64,000 bases of DNA from Bacteroidota bacterium (GTDB lineage Bacteria > Bacteroidota > Bacteroidia > Flavobacteriales_D > Sanyastnellaceae): NCBI GenBank assembly GCA_027624855.1, contig JAQBTQ010000005.1, positions 52,905-116,904 of the forward strand, read 5' to 3'. Shown here in pieces: positions 54,367 through 62,686 of the stretch. The position numbers and the translations under genes were made by a program. Under the pieces are notes generated by a model, which ran no database searches, had not been told where the DNA came from, and saw only the letters and a program-made list of their open reading frames with translations. Position 1 is the stretch's first letter, and every line of letters begins with the position of its first letter.

Positions 54367-54440
54367 GGCGGGATAGCTCAGCTGGTTAGAGCGCAGGATT
54401 CATAATCCTGAGGTCGAGAGTTCAAGTCTCTCTCCCGCTA
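54367..54440 (+). tRNA. tRNA with CAT anticodon (elongator tRNA-Met, or tRNA-Ile2)
   Basis: A 74-nt cloverleaf closes fully: acceptor GGCGGGA / TCCCGCT (one G:T pair at the end), D stem GCTC/GAGC, anticodon stem CAGGA/TCCTG with CAT at 54401-54403, T stem GAGAG/CTCTC with TTCAAGT loop, discriminator A. It is not the initiator, since the three G:C pairs of the anticodon stem are missing. A CAT anticodon also occurs in tRNA-Ile2, which needs lysidine. No CCA is encoded. Confidence 0.93.
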
Positions 54441-54446
54441 CTCTAG

Positions 54447-54480
54447 AAAACGGATGCTGCCTCGTGGTATCCGTTTTTTT
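54447..54480 (+). terminator. Intrinsic terminator of the tRNA
   Basis: A 9-bp stem (AAAACGGAT / ATCCGTTTT) with a 13-nt loop followed by further T residues begins 6 nt after the tRNA. Confidence 0.75.
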
Positions 54481-54557
54481 GTGCAAATAGTTTTTCGTGG
54501 CTTTGGTGCGGGAGTGATGAAGTCAATCAATACCAAATTGAATCAATAATGAGGGCT

Positions 54558-55031
54558 CTAATCTTTAATTGGAATCCAAATTTCCTCTTCTGAAAGAGGG
54601 TCATTGTTTTTGTATTTGGAACCCAATACTTCAAAATGAGGCCGATCATCCAATGAATGACCAGAATCAGGTAGCCATTCGGAAAAGATCCAATTGAAAA
54701 TGGAGCTGTCACTGCTGTTTCCGACGTAGTGAAAGACTGCATAGAATCCGCCGTGCAGTGTAAATGCATTCATATTGATGGGAACTGACTTGAAATCGGC
54801 AGACTCCACCGCTGCCCATTTTTCAAAAGTCGAATGCGGATTAAATTCTTGAAAATAAGATGGGGGGTATACCTGAAGTGAAAATTTGTCCTCCGAAATT
54901 CGTCCTTGGATTTCATGAATTCTTGGTGAAAATTGACTCCATAACATTCCAGTTTTGTTCTCCGCCAAGCTCATTTGCGTGTGCATACCAATGAGTGTCT
55001 TTGTTTTCAAGTGGACGAGTTTTGGAATCAT
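54558..55031 (-). CDS. GyrI-like/AraC-type effector-binding domain protein
   Basis: A 157-residue single-domain protein. The pattern PKLVHLKTKTLIGMHTQMSLAENKTGMLWSQFSPRIHEI, YPPSYFQEFNPHSTFEKWAAVES, PINMNAFTLHGGFYAVFHYVG and FNWIFSEWLPDSGHSLDDRPHFEVLG is that of GyrI-like/AraC_E_bind domains, which bind small amphipathic molecules in multidrug-responsive proteins and hydrolases. Without a DNA-binding domain its role is open. It stands alone between the tRNA and the beta-glucan operon. Confidence 0.85.
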   Translation of the reverse strand: MIPKLVHLKTKTLIGMHTQMSLAENKTGMLWSQFSPRIHEIQGRISEDKFSLQVYPPSYFQEFNPHSTFEKWAAVESADFKSVPINMNAFTLHGGFYAVFHYVGNSSDSSIFNWIFSEWLPDSGHSLDDRPHFEVLGSKYKNNDPLSEEEIWIPIKD

Positions 55032-55311
55032 ATTTCGTTTGTTTCGATAAAATTGTGGCGCGGTCGCAATAATCGTGCGAATGCTCGCAGAGAATGCCTT
55101 TTGAATGATTGCTTCTGGAATTCTTGAAGGGGTATCAATTACACATTAAAGGGATTGGATCGAGCCTTAGAGATTCATTTCATGTGGTAAGTTCCAATGT
55201 ATCACCTTATTTTCGCTCTGCTGTTAATGCATGGCATAGAAATCGATTTTGCTGTAGAGGATACACAGCCGGTAAAATCGAGCTAAAAACCACCAATTTC
55301 AGTTTGTTGAA
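55032..55311. other. Longest intergenic region, upstream of the beta-glucan operon
   Basis: About 280 bp without a credible gene. A TATTTTCG (-7-like) at 55208-55215 could start the operon but lacks a clear -33 partner. The GTGT-N7-ACAC palindrome found in the alpha-glucan locus is absent here, so control is probably separate. A 68-codon frame crossing the region has no recognisable features. Confidence 0.4.
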
Positions 55312-58300
55312 ATGAATCAATCCTTGAATCCTAAGCCTATATTCTTAGGAAAGCAGCCATACCAGAGTCATTCCCATGAAATCTCAGGTCATGAAGTGAC
55401 ATTGGAGGGCGAGACCTATTATAAAATATCCTCGGTTGATCGGATGCGTCCATTTTTCATGAGCATTGTGAGCCATTCTGATCATTGGATGTTCATTTCA
55501 AGCACAGGTGGATTATCTGCTGGACGAATTGACAGTGATAACGCCCTTTTCCCTTATTACACAGACGACAAGATCACAGAATCTTCAGAGTTTACAGGTA
55601 GTAAAACCGTTTTGCTTGTTGAGCAAAACAATCAGCGATTGTTGTGGGAACCCTTTTCAAACAAATACATCGGAGTCTATCAAATCGAGAGGAATTTGTA
55701 CAAGAATGCCTTCGGCAATAAGATTATATTCGAGGAAATCAATCGGGATTTGGGATTGATTTTCAGTTATCAGTGGGCAGCCAGCGAACGATTTGGTTTT
55801 GTTCGTCGGTCGAAATTGCAATCCACCAACGCTTCAAAAATTGGCATCAGCATCCTCGATGGTGTGCAGAACATTCTACCCTATGGCGTTCCTCAGGGAT
55901 TGCAAGCATCGAGCAGCAATTTGGTTGATGCATACAAGAAATGTGAGTTGGAAGGCGATCGCATTGGAATCTTTGCTTTAAGCGCAATCATATCTGATAA
56001 GGCGGAACCGAGTGAGGCGCTTAAGGCGAATGTCGTGTGGTCTATTGGCTTGGATGACCCAAAGGTCTTGCTCTCATCGAGGCAATTGGCATTGTTCAGA
56101 AGTGGTCAGGAGGTTGAAACGGAGCGGGACGTCAAAGCAGAACGAGGAGCATACTTACTCCAGAGCTCATTCGAACTATCAGGAAATGACAAAAAGGAGT
56201 GGGCCCTAGCTGCCAATTTGAACCAGTCGATGAGCGACGTGATCGAATTGAGCCAGCAATTAAACGATCCCGAACGATTGGAAGATCAGCTGAAACAGGA
56301 AATCCATGAGGGAACGAACCAGCTTATTGCGCTCATAGCAGCGAGCGATGGATTACAATTAACTGCTGACCGTCGCCGAAACATTCGACACTTCGCAAAT
56401 ACGATGTTCAATGTTATGCGGGGAGGAATTTTCGATGAAAATTATAGCATTGATAAATCGGATTTCCTTGCTTACATCAACCGAGCAAACCATAAAGTAT
56501 TTTTCAAAAAATCGGATACGATGGCTGCTTGGCCAGATCGTTTTGATTTGTTTTTTCTGAAAGAGGTCGCAAGGAAGGACGATGACTTAAACTTCAAGCG
56601 CCTTTGTGCTGAATACCTGCCGCTAAAGTTCAGTCGCCGCCATGGTGACCCCAGTCGCCCGTGGAATCGATTTTCAATCAACCTTCGCAACCAGGAAGAC
56701 GGATCCAAGATTCTGGATTACCAAGGAAATTGGCGTGATATCTTTCAAAATTGGGAGGCTTTGGTTCATTCTTATCCAGCGTTCATTGAGGGAATGATTT
56801 TCAAATTTCTCAATGCCACGACCTTTGACGGATACAATCCTTACAGAGTATTTAAAGACGGCTTTGAATGGGAGACCATTGAACCTGATAACCCTTGGTC
56901 ATACATTGGTTATTGGGGGGATCACCAAATCATCTATTTGCTCAAGTTTTTGGAGTTTTTACAAGCTTATTATCCCGAGAAGCTCGAGCAATACTTTGAA
57001 GACGACTCATTTGTTTATGCAAATGTCCCGTATCGCATCAAGCCATACGAGGAGTTGCTGAAGGACCCAAAGAATACCATCGATTTTGATTACGAAAGAG
57101 AGAAGAAAATCGAGTTTAAGAAGAGTGAGATTGGGGGAGATGGGGCGCTTTTAAGGGAAACACATGTTTTCATTTACAAAGTCAACTTTATAGAGAAGAT
57201 TATGGCGACCATGCTCGCTAAAATCTCGAATTTCATTCCGGAAGGGGGCATCTGGATGAATACTCAACGTCCTGAATGGAATGATGCGAATAACGCCCTG
57301 GTTGGAAATGGCGTTTCGATGGTGACACTCTACTATTTGCGTAGGTTTCTCGTTTTTTTCCGAAATGTCTTAGAACGGACGAAACTGGAACATGTGCAAG
57401 TTTCAGATGAGCTGTTGCAGTGTTTTGAAAAGATGCTGCACACGTTGGAAACGCATCAATCTGTTGCATCGGAATCCATTTCAAATGCACAGCGCCGCAA
57501 GATCCTGGATGGAATTGGACAAGCAGCGAGTGAGTATCGTCAAAAAATTTACGATGAAGATTTCTCAGGGCGAAAGTCTCCTTTGAAATTGTCAAAGCTC
57601 GCTGAATTCATCAGTGTAACCCTGGGACATCTGGAACATTCAATTGAATCAAACAAGCGGAGTGACAACTTGTACCATGCCTACAATTTGATGACAATTG
57701 AATCTGATGGCGGCATATCTATCAGTCATTTGCCAGAAATGCTTGAAGGTCAGGTGGCGGTTTTAAGTTCTGGGTACCTCAATTCACAGGAGAGTTTGGA
57801 CGTACTCGATGCGCTAAAGGCAAGTGCTTTGTTTCGCGAGGATCAATACAGTTATGTGCTTTATCCTAACAAATCATTGCCTAGATTTTTGGAAAAGAAT
57901 AACATCGATTCTGCACTGGTAGAAAATTCAGAACTCCTGAAGAAACTGGTGCAGGATGGAAACACGAGTGTGCTAAGACAAGATTGCTTAGGGGGCTACC
58001 ACTTCAGTGGGAACTTTAATAACGTAAACGCCTTGCGGAAAGCGTTGAGTAATCTGCCCGCATCGTATCAATCGATGGTTAGCAGGGAGCAAAAGGCAAT
58101 TGAGGAAGTTTATGAAGGGATTTTCAACCACAAAGCTTTTACTGGAAGGTCTGGAACATTCTTTGGTTATGAAGGATTGGGGTCCATCTATTGGCACATG
58201 GTTTCCAAATTGAGGCTGGCTGCATTTGAAGTGACCAAATTTGCCGTTGAATCTGGAGTAACTCCCGAAATCAAGGGAAGGCTTTTTGATCACTATTTTG

Positions 58301-58773
58301 AAATCAATGCAGGAATTGGAGCCCATAAGTCTCCGCATCTGTATGGTGCCTTTCCTACAGATCCCTATTCGCACACACCAGGGGGCAAGGGAGCTCAACA
58401 ACCGGGGATGACAGGACAGGTAAAAGAGGATTTACTGTGTCGATTTGGCGAATTAGGTGTTCGAGTTAAGGACGGGTGTTTACATTTTGATCGTGCGCTT
58501 ATGCATCAAGATGAATTTTTGTCGGAACCAGCTGTATTCGAATATGTGGATGTAGCGCACCGCAATTCAGTCATTGAATTATCGAATAACAGCCTTGCAT
58601 ATACCATTTGTCAAGTGCCTGTGGTGCACATTCGAGGAGGTGAAGAATGCATCGAAGTGAAGATGAGTGATGGGTCAATTCAACGCGTTGAGGGTCTTGG
58701 CTTGGATGTTGCATTGAGTAGAGAAATATTCGAGCGTTCTAATCGAATCATTCAATTAACCGTGTTTGGGTAA
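55312..58773 (+). CDS. Beta-1,3-glucan phosphorylase (GH149/GH161 type)
   Basis: A 1153-residue cytoplasmic enzyme without signal peptide. The first third forms beta-sandwich-type strands (VTLEGETYYKISSVDRMRPFFMSIVS, DHWMFISSTGGLSAGRID), the middle a helical (alpha/alpha)6 barrel, with WMNTQRPEWNDANNALVGNG around residue 658: the WND Asp matches the catalytic acid of GH94-like phosphorylases. Size and domains fit the GH149 and GH161 families, which split beta-1,3-oligoglucans with phosphate to alpha-glucose-1-phosphate; I cannot decide between them by eye. The downstream GH17, GH30 and GPH transporter genes support laminarin-type beta-glucan as the substrate. First gene of the operon. Confidence 0.8.
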   Translation: MNQSLNPKPIFLGKQPYQSHSHEISGHEVTLEGETYYKISSVDRMRPFFMSIVSHSDHWMFISSTGGLSAGRIDSDNALFPYYTDDKITESSEFTGSKTVLLVEQNNQRLLWEPFSNKYIGVYQIERNLYKNAFGNKIIFEEINRDLGLIFSYQWAASERFGFVRRSKLQSTNASKIGISILDGVQNILPYGVPQGLQASSSNLVDAYKKCELEGDRIGIFALSAIISDKAEPSEALKANVVWSIGLDDPKVLLSSRQLALFRSGQEVETERDVKAERGAYLLQSSFELSGNDKKEWALAANLNQSMSDVIELSQQLNDPERLEDQLKQEIHEGTNQLIALIAASDGLQLTADRRRNIRHFANTMFNVMRGGIFDENYSIDKSDFLAYINRANHKVFFKKSDTMAAWPDRFDLFFLKEVARKDDDLNFKRLCAEYLPLKFSRRHGDPSRPWNRFSINLRNQEDGSKILDYQGNWRDIFQNWEALVHSYPAFIEGMIFKFLNATTFDGYNPYRVFKDGFEWETIEPDNPWSYIGYWGDHQIIYLLKFLEFLQAYYPEKLEQYFEDDSFVYANVPYRIKPYEELLKDPKNTIDFDYEREKKIEFKKSEIGGDGALLRETHVFIYKVNFIEKIMATMLAKISNFIPEGGIWMNTQRPEWNDANNALVGNGVSMVTLYYLRRFLVFFRNVLERTKLEHVQVSDELLQCFEKMLHTLETHQSVASESISNAQRRKILDGIGQAASEYRQKIYDEDFSGRKSPLKLSKLAEFISVTLGHLEHSIESNKRSDNLYHAYNLMTIESDGGISISHLPEMLEGQVAVLSSGYLNSQESLDVLDALKASALFREDQYSYVLYPNKSLPRFLEKNNIDSALVENSELLKKLVQDGNTSVLRQDCLGGYHFSGNFNNVNALRKALSNLPASYQSMVSREQKAIEEVYEGIFNHKAFTGRSGTFFGYEGLGSIYWHMVSKLRLAAFEVTKFAVESGVTPEIKGRLFDHYFEINAGIGAHKSPHLYGAFPTDPYSHTPGGKGAQQPGMTGQVKEDLLCRFGELGVRVKDGCLHFDRALMHQDEFLSEPAVFEYVDVAHRNSVIELSNNSLAYTICQVPVVHIRGGEECIEVKMSDGSIQRVEGLGLDVALSREIFERSNRIIQLTVFG

Positions 58774-58783
58774 TTCGGATTCG

Positions 58784-60112
58784 ATGAGACAAAACATTAC
58801 TGCGCTTGGAATGATGCTCAATAGCAATTCTGTTTGGCCAATAACTACTCCTATAATTGGATTACTTTTTCTCCTGGCGATTTTCTCCTGTAGCCAGAAC
58901 AATCATGAGCAAAAAATGAGCAATAAGTCGGCATCGGAAATATTGGGCAACCCTGAGTATACAGCAATATCCTATGGAGGTTATCGTGGTAAAACCCGCA
59001 GTCAACAGCCCTCGCTGGACGATTTAAAGGAGGATTTGCTCATCATGCATGCTCTGGGCATTAGAGTGTTGAGAACGTATAACGTGCAATTGCCTCATGC
59101 GTCAAATGTGGTCAAGGCCATCGATGAACTGAAAACAGAAAATCCTGAATTCGAGATGTACGTTATGCTCGGTGCTTGGATAGATTGCGCTGGAGCTTGG
59201 ACAGATGCCCCAAATCATTCTTTGGAGGATTATGAGGCGAATAAAGGAGAGATCCAGCGCGCGGTCGAGCTGACCAAACAATACCCAGAAATTATCAAAG
59301 TGATTGCCGTCGGCAATGAAGCCATGGTTCATTGGGCAGCTTCCTATTTTGTGAGCCCTAAAGTCATTTTGAATTGGGTAAAGCACTTGCAAGAATTAAA
59401 AGTGTCCGGCGATTTACCCAGTGATCTTTGGATTACGAGTTCGGATAATTTCGCATCATGGGGCGGTGGTGGAGCCGAATATCACAACAATGATTTGAAT
59501 GAACTGATCAAGGCCGTTGATTATGTTTCCTTGCACACTTATCCATTCCATGACACGCATTACAACCCAAATTGCTGGAAGGATACGTTGGATCGATTGA
59601 ATGATGTAAAAAATGATTTTGCAAGCGACTCAATGAATTCATTGTTGGTCGTGGAGCAAGCAATGAGTCGAGCAATAGAATACAGTCAAGGACAGTATCA
59701 ACAGGTCGCTGAATATGTGCATCGTATTGACGAGGATAAGCCAATTCATATTGGAGAGACAGGCTGGGCAAGTATTTCCGACGGCTTCTATGGCCCAGAA
59801 GGGTCGCGTGCGGCGGACGAGTATAAACAAGCACTTTTTTATCATGGAATGAGGGAGTGGACGCATCGCGAGGGCATTGGATGTTTCTTTTTTGAAGCCT
59901 TTGATGAACCATGGAAAAGTGCTTCAAATCCAACCGATTCTGAAAATCATTTTGGATTGTTTACGGTCAAGGGCGAAGCCAAGTATGCCGTGTGGTCAGA
60001 TGTGGATTCTGGGAAATTTGAAGGACTGCAGAGGAACGGAAATGCCATTGTCAAGACCTATTCCGGAGAACTTGAATTGTTGGAAAGGCATGTGTTGATT
60101 CCAGCCAATTAA
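58784..60112 (+). CDS. GH17-like beta-1,3-glucanase lipoprotein
   Basis: A 442-residue clan-A hydrolase. A signal sequence with lipobox (LLFLLAIFSC) predicts a membrane lipoprotein. The TIM barrel begins ISYGGYRGKTRSQQPSLDDLKEDLLIMHALGIRVLRTYN. Acid/base Glu is in VIAVGNEAM (about 179), nucleophile Glu in HIGETGWAS (about 325), the two motifs of GH17. GH17 enzymes cut beta-1,3-glucans such as laminarin. I chose the ATG at 58784; a TTG at 58766 would overlap the phosphorylase gene. The barrel also resembles glucanosyltransferase-like relatives, so transfer activity is possible. Confidence 0.85.
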   Translation: MRQNITALGMMLNSNSVWPITTPIIGLLFLLAIFSCSQNNHEQKMSNKSASEILGNPEYTAISYGGYRGKTRSQQPSLDDLKEDLLIMHALGIRVLRTYNVQLPHASNVVKAIDELKTENPEFEMYVMLGAWIDCAGAWTDAPNHSLEDYEANKGEIQRAVELTKQYPEIIKVIAVGNEAMVHWAASYFVSPKVILNWVKHLQELKVSGDLPSDLWITSSDNFASWGGGGAEYHNNDLNELIKAVDYVSLHTYPFHDTHYNPNCWKDTLDRLNDVKNDFASDSMNSLLVVEQAMSRAIEYSQGQYQQVAEYVHRIDEDKPIHIGETGWASISDGFYGPEGSRAADEYKQALFYHGMREWTHREGIGCFFFEAFDEPWKSASNPTDSENHFGLFTVKGEAKYAVWSDVDSGKFEGLQRNGNAIVKTYSGELELLERHVLIPAN

Positions 60113-60120
60113 ACATCGAA

Positions 60121-61158
60121 ATGGGATTGCCTAAAACCTTTATTCAGCTTCAATTTTCAAGCACATTGGTAGCAATATTGCTGTTGTTCAATGCCTCAGC
60201 ACAACAATTTCCGCATCGCGTTTGGACAGAAGACGGTAAGCTCCACACGTCTATGGGGCCCTATTTCATAAAAGGAGTATGTTATCATCCAGTTGCCATT
60301 GGCGAAACGGATCGTAGCTTTTCAAGACTCAATGAAGACTTGGCTTTGATGATAGAAATGGGGGTGAATACGATACGTGTTTACGAGCCGATTGAGTCAG
60401 AGGAAGTACTCAATGAAATTCATGCAGCTGGTATCAAGGTCATCTTAGGTTTTGGTTACAATCAAAATGGCAAGTATGATTTGCTGTCCAATACCTATTT
60501 GGATTACGTGAAGCGCTTCAAGGAACACCCGGCTATATTGCTTTGGGAACTTGGAAACGAATACAATTATCATCCAGAATGGTTTGGTGGGAGCATAGAT
60601 GAATGGTACAAGACTTTGGAAGGAGCGATTGAATCTTTGCATGCATTAGACCCTAATCACCCTGTGTCGACTGCACATGGGGAGGTGCCTGAATCCGAAC
60701 TTATTCATCGCCTCGAAGCACTTGACCTATGGGGTCTTAATGTGTATCGATGGGATGAATCACAGACGGCATTGGATGATTTTGCCTCACAAACTGATAA
60801 ACCGGTTTACTTCAGTGAACTTGGTGCAGATAGTTTCATGACAGAGAGTAATGCGGGCTTTGAAGAAGGTGAGAACCAAAAAGCTCAAGCAATGGCTTTG
60901 TACACCATTCTTTCGAAGATCAAGATGAATGATCATCCTCCGGTTGGAGTGGCCGTATTTTCATTTACCGATGGTTGGTGGAAGGCGGGTAATCCGCAGC
61001 AGCAAGACATTGGAGGGTGGGCGCCAGGAAGCAGCGGCGTTCCATACGATGGTACCGCTAATGAGGAATATTGGGGGTTGCTTGATATCGACCGAAATCG
61101 AAAGGAGGCTTTTTGGACGGCTAAAATGTTCTTTGAACAGATCGATTGGAATGACTGA
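60121..61158 (+). CDS. Clan-A glycoside hydrolase, exported, probable beta-glucan enzyme
   Basis: A 345-residue exported TIM-barrel protein with signal peptide (LVAILLLFNASAQQ). PYFIKGVCYHPVAIG and MGVNTIRVYEPIE open the barrel. Acid/base Glu 147 lies in ILLWELGNEYN and nucleophile Glu 233 in VYFSELGAD. The layout is that of the GH2 catalytic domain without sandwich domains, or of small GH5/GH17-like enzymes; I cannot fix the family. It lies 8 bp after the GH17 gene, so a role on beta-glucans (for instance as glucanosidase or transferase) is probable. No lipobox, so it is likely periplasmic. Confidence 0.75.
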   Translation: MGLPKTFIQLQFSSTLVAILLLFNASAQQFPHRVWTEDGKLHTSMGPYFIKGVCYHPVAIGETDRSFSRLNEDLALMIEMGVNTIRVYEPIESEEVLNEIHAAGIKVILGFGYNQNGKYDLLSNTYLDYVKRFKEHPAILLWELGNEYNYHPEWFGGSIDEWYKTLEGAIESLHALDPNHPVSTAHGEVPESELIHRLEALDLWGLNVYRWDESQTALDDFASQTDKPVYFSELGADSFMTESNAGFEEGENQKAQAMALYTILSKIKMNDHPPVGVAVFSFTDGWWKAGNPQQQDIGGWAPGSSGVPYDGTANEEYWGLLDIDRNRKEAFWTAKMFFEQIDWND

Positions 61159-61225
61159 AATGAATAACCACAGCAAAGCAATTTTGATTGGTTCCAATTT
61201 GAAATGAGATATTGGAAGAGAGAAT

Positions 61226-62677
61226 ATGAGCAATGTGACTGAAATAAAGGTTTTCGAGACCTCCCGTCGGGGAGGACGATTTTGTGCGATTCCTAAGGAA
61301 ATGTTATCGTGCGAAACGAAGTTGGAGATTCCGCTTGCTGAATTACAGCTGTTCCCGGAAAAGAAGAAGCAGACAATCACTGGAATAGGAGGGTCTTTCA
61401 CCGATGCTTCGGCATTTTTGATTCATCAAATGAGTCCTTCCCAACGAAAAGACATTCTCGAGTCCTATTTCGGTGAAGATGGAGCAAACTATTCATTGAC
61501 GAGAACGCACATGAATTCGTGTGATTTTTCCAGATTTCATTATAGTTATGCAGCCATTCCGGGAGATAACAACCTGGATCATTTTAGCATTGAGCAGGAT
61601 CTGGAATTTCTCATTCCCATGATTGTTTCCGCTCAGAAGATTTCGAAAGCAGGTTTTAAAATCATTGCATCACCATGGACGGCGCCGCCTTGGATGAAGG
61701 ATAACAATCATTGGGTTGGAGGACAATTGCTTCCGGAGCATTATGCTACATGGGGCCTATTTTTTGCTAAGTATGCAAAGGCTTACCATGATGCTGGAGT
61801 GCCCATTTGGGGATTCACAGTTGAAAATGAACCCCATGGGAATGGCAATAATTGGGAGAGTATGCATTTTACTCCGGAACAGATGACAAATTTTGTCCAA
61901 TTCCATTTGGGGCCTTCACTCGAGAAGCATGGATTAAGCGAATTGAAAGTACTTGGCTATGATCAAAACCGCGATGGATTGGAGGCCTGGACTTCGGTTA
62001 TGTATCAAAGTGAATCAAGTTCGAAATACTTTGACGGAACCGCAATTCATTGGTACGATAGCACTTATGACTACTTTCCTGAAGCGTTAGATAAAGCACA
62101 TTACACTGCCCCGAATAAACACTTGATCCAGACAGAAGCTTGTTGTGACGCCCAGACACCGAAATGGAAGGATGATGATTGGTATTGGCGTGCGGAAGCA
62201 ACTGATTGGGGATATACTTGGAGGGAGCCAGAGAAAAAATACCTTCATCCAAAGTATGCTCCAGTGCATCGGTATGCACGAGATATCATCGGCTGCTTGA
62301 ATCATTGGGTTGATGGTTGGATCGATTGGAATATGGTGCTTGACCGCCAAGGAGGTCCCAATTGGTTTGAAAATTGGTGCATCGCTCCTGTTATAGTAGA
62401 CCCGGAGAGGGATGAAGTGTATTTCACCCCGATTTATGATGTCATGTGCCACTTCAGTAAATTCATCCGACCCGGATCCAAGGTATTGGAACATAATTTA
62501 TCGGACCCTGAATTATTGAGTCTAGCAGTGGAATCCGCTACGGAAGGCCATGTTTTGGTCATATTCAATCCCACGAACGAGCAAAAGAAAATAAAAATTA
62601 CCGGAATTGATTTGAATCACGAATGGAGGGTTTCTCCAGAAGCGATTCAAACAATCCTTATCAAAAACATTAATTAA
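61226..62677 (+). CDS. GH30 beta-glucosidase or beta-1,6-glucanase without signal peptide
   Basis: A 483-residue GH30 enzyme. TGIGGSFTDASAFLIHQMSPSQRKDIL, YSLTRTHMNSCDFS, ASPWTAPPWMKDNN, FTVENEPHGN with acid/base Glu 202 and LIQTEACCD with nucleophile Glu 304 are hallmarks. The C-terminal beta domain closes the protein. In laminarin loci GH30 enzymes remove beta-1,6-linked branches; subgroup assignment is by context only. There is no signal peptide, unlike the two preceding enzymes, which implies action on imported oligosaccharides in the cytoplasm. A purine-rich GGAAGAGAG lies before the ATG. 9 bp separate it from the transporter gene. Confidence 0.9.
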   Translation: MSNVTEIKVFETSRRGGRFCAIPKEMLSCETKLEIPLAELQLFPEKKKQTITGIGGSFTDASAFLIHQMSPSQRKDILESYFGEDGANYSLTRTHMNSCDFSRFHYSYAAIPGDNNLDHFSIEQDLEFLIPMIVSAQKISKAGFKIIASPWTAPPWMKDNNHWVGGQLLPEHYATWGLFFAKYAKAYHDAGVPIWGFTVENEPHGNGNNWESMHFTPEQMTNFVQFHLGPSLEKHGLSELKVLGYDQNRDGLEAWTSVMYQSESSSKYFDGTAIHWYDSTYDYFPEALDKAHYTAPNKHLIQTEACCDAQTPKWKDDDWYWRAEATDWGYTWREPEKKYLHPKYAPVHRYARDIIGCLNHWVDGWIDWNMVLDRQGGPNWFENWCIAPVIVDPERDEVYFTPIYDVMCHFSKFIRPGSKVLEHNLSDPELLSLAVESATEGHVLVIFNPTNEQKKIKITGIDLNHEWRVSPEAIQTILIKNIN

Positions 62678-62686
62678 AAGGCAAAC

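Noticed and set aside
53079..54440. tRNA neighbourhood as an integrated element
   Set aside because: No integrase, no repeat of the tRNA 3' end was noticed, and flanking genes are ordinary.
55109..55315. 68-codon frame before the beta-glucan phosphorylase
   Set aside because: No recognisable domain or signal sequence, and it overlaps the phosphorylase start; probably chance.
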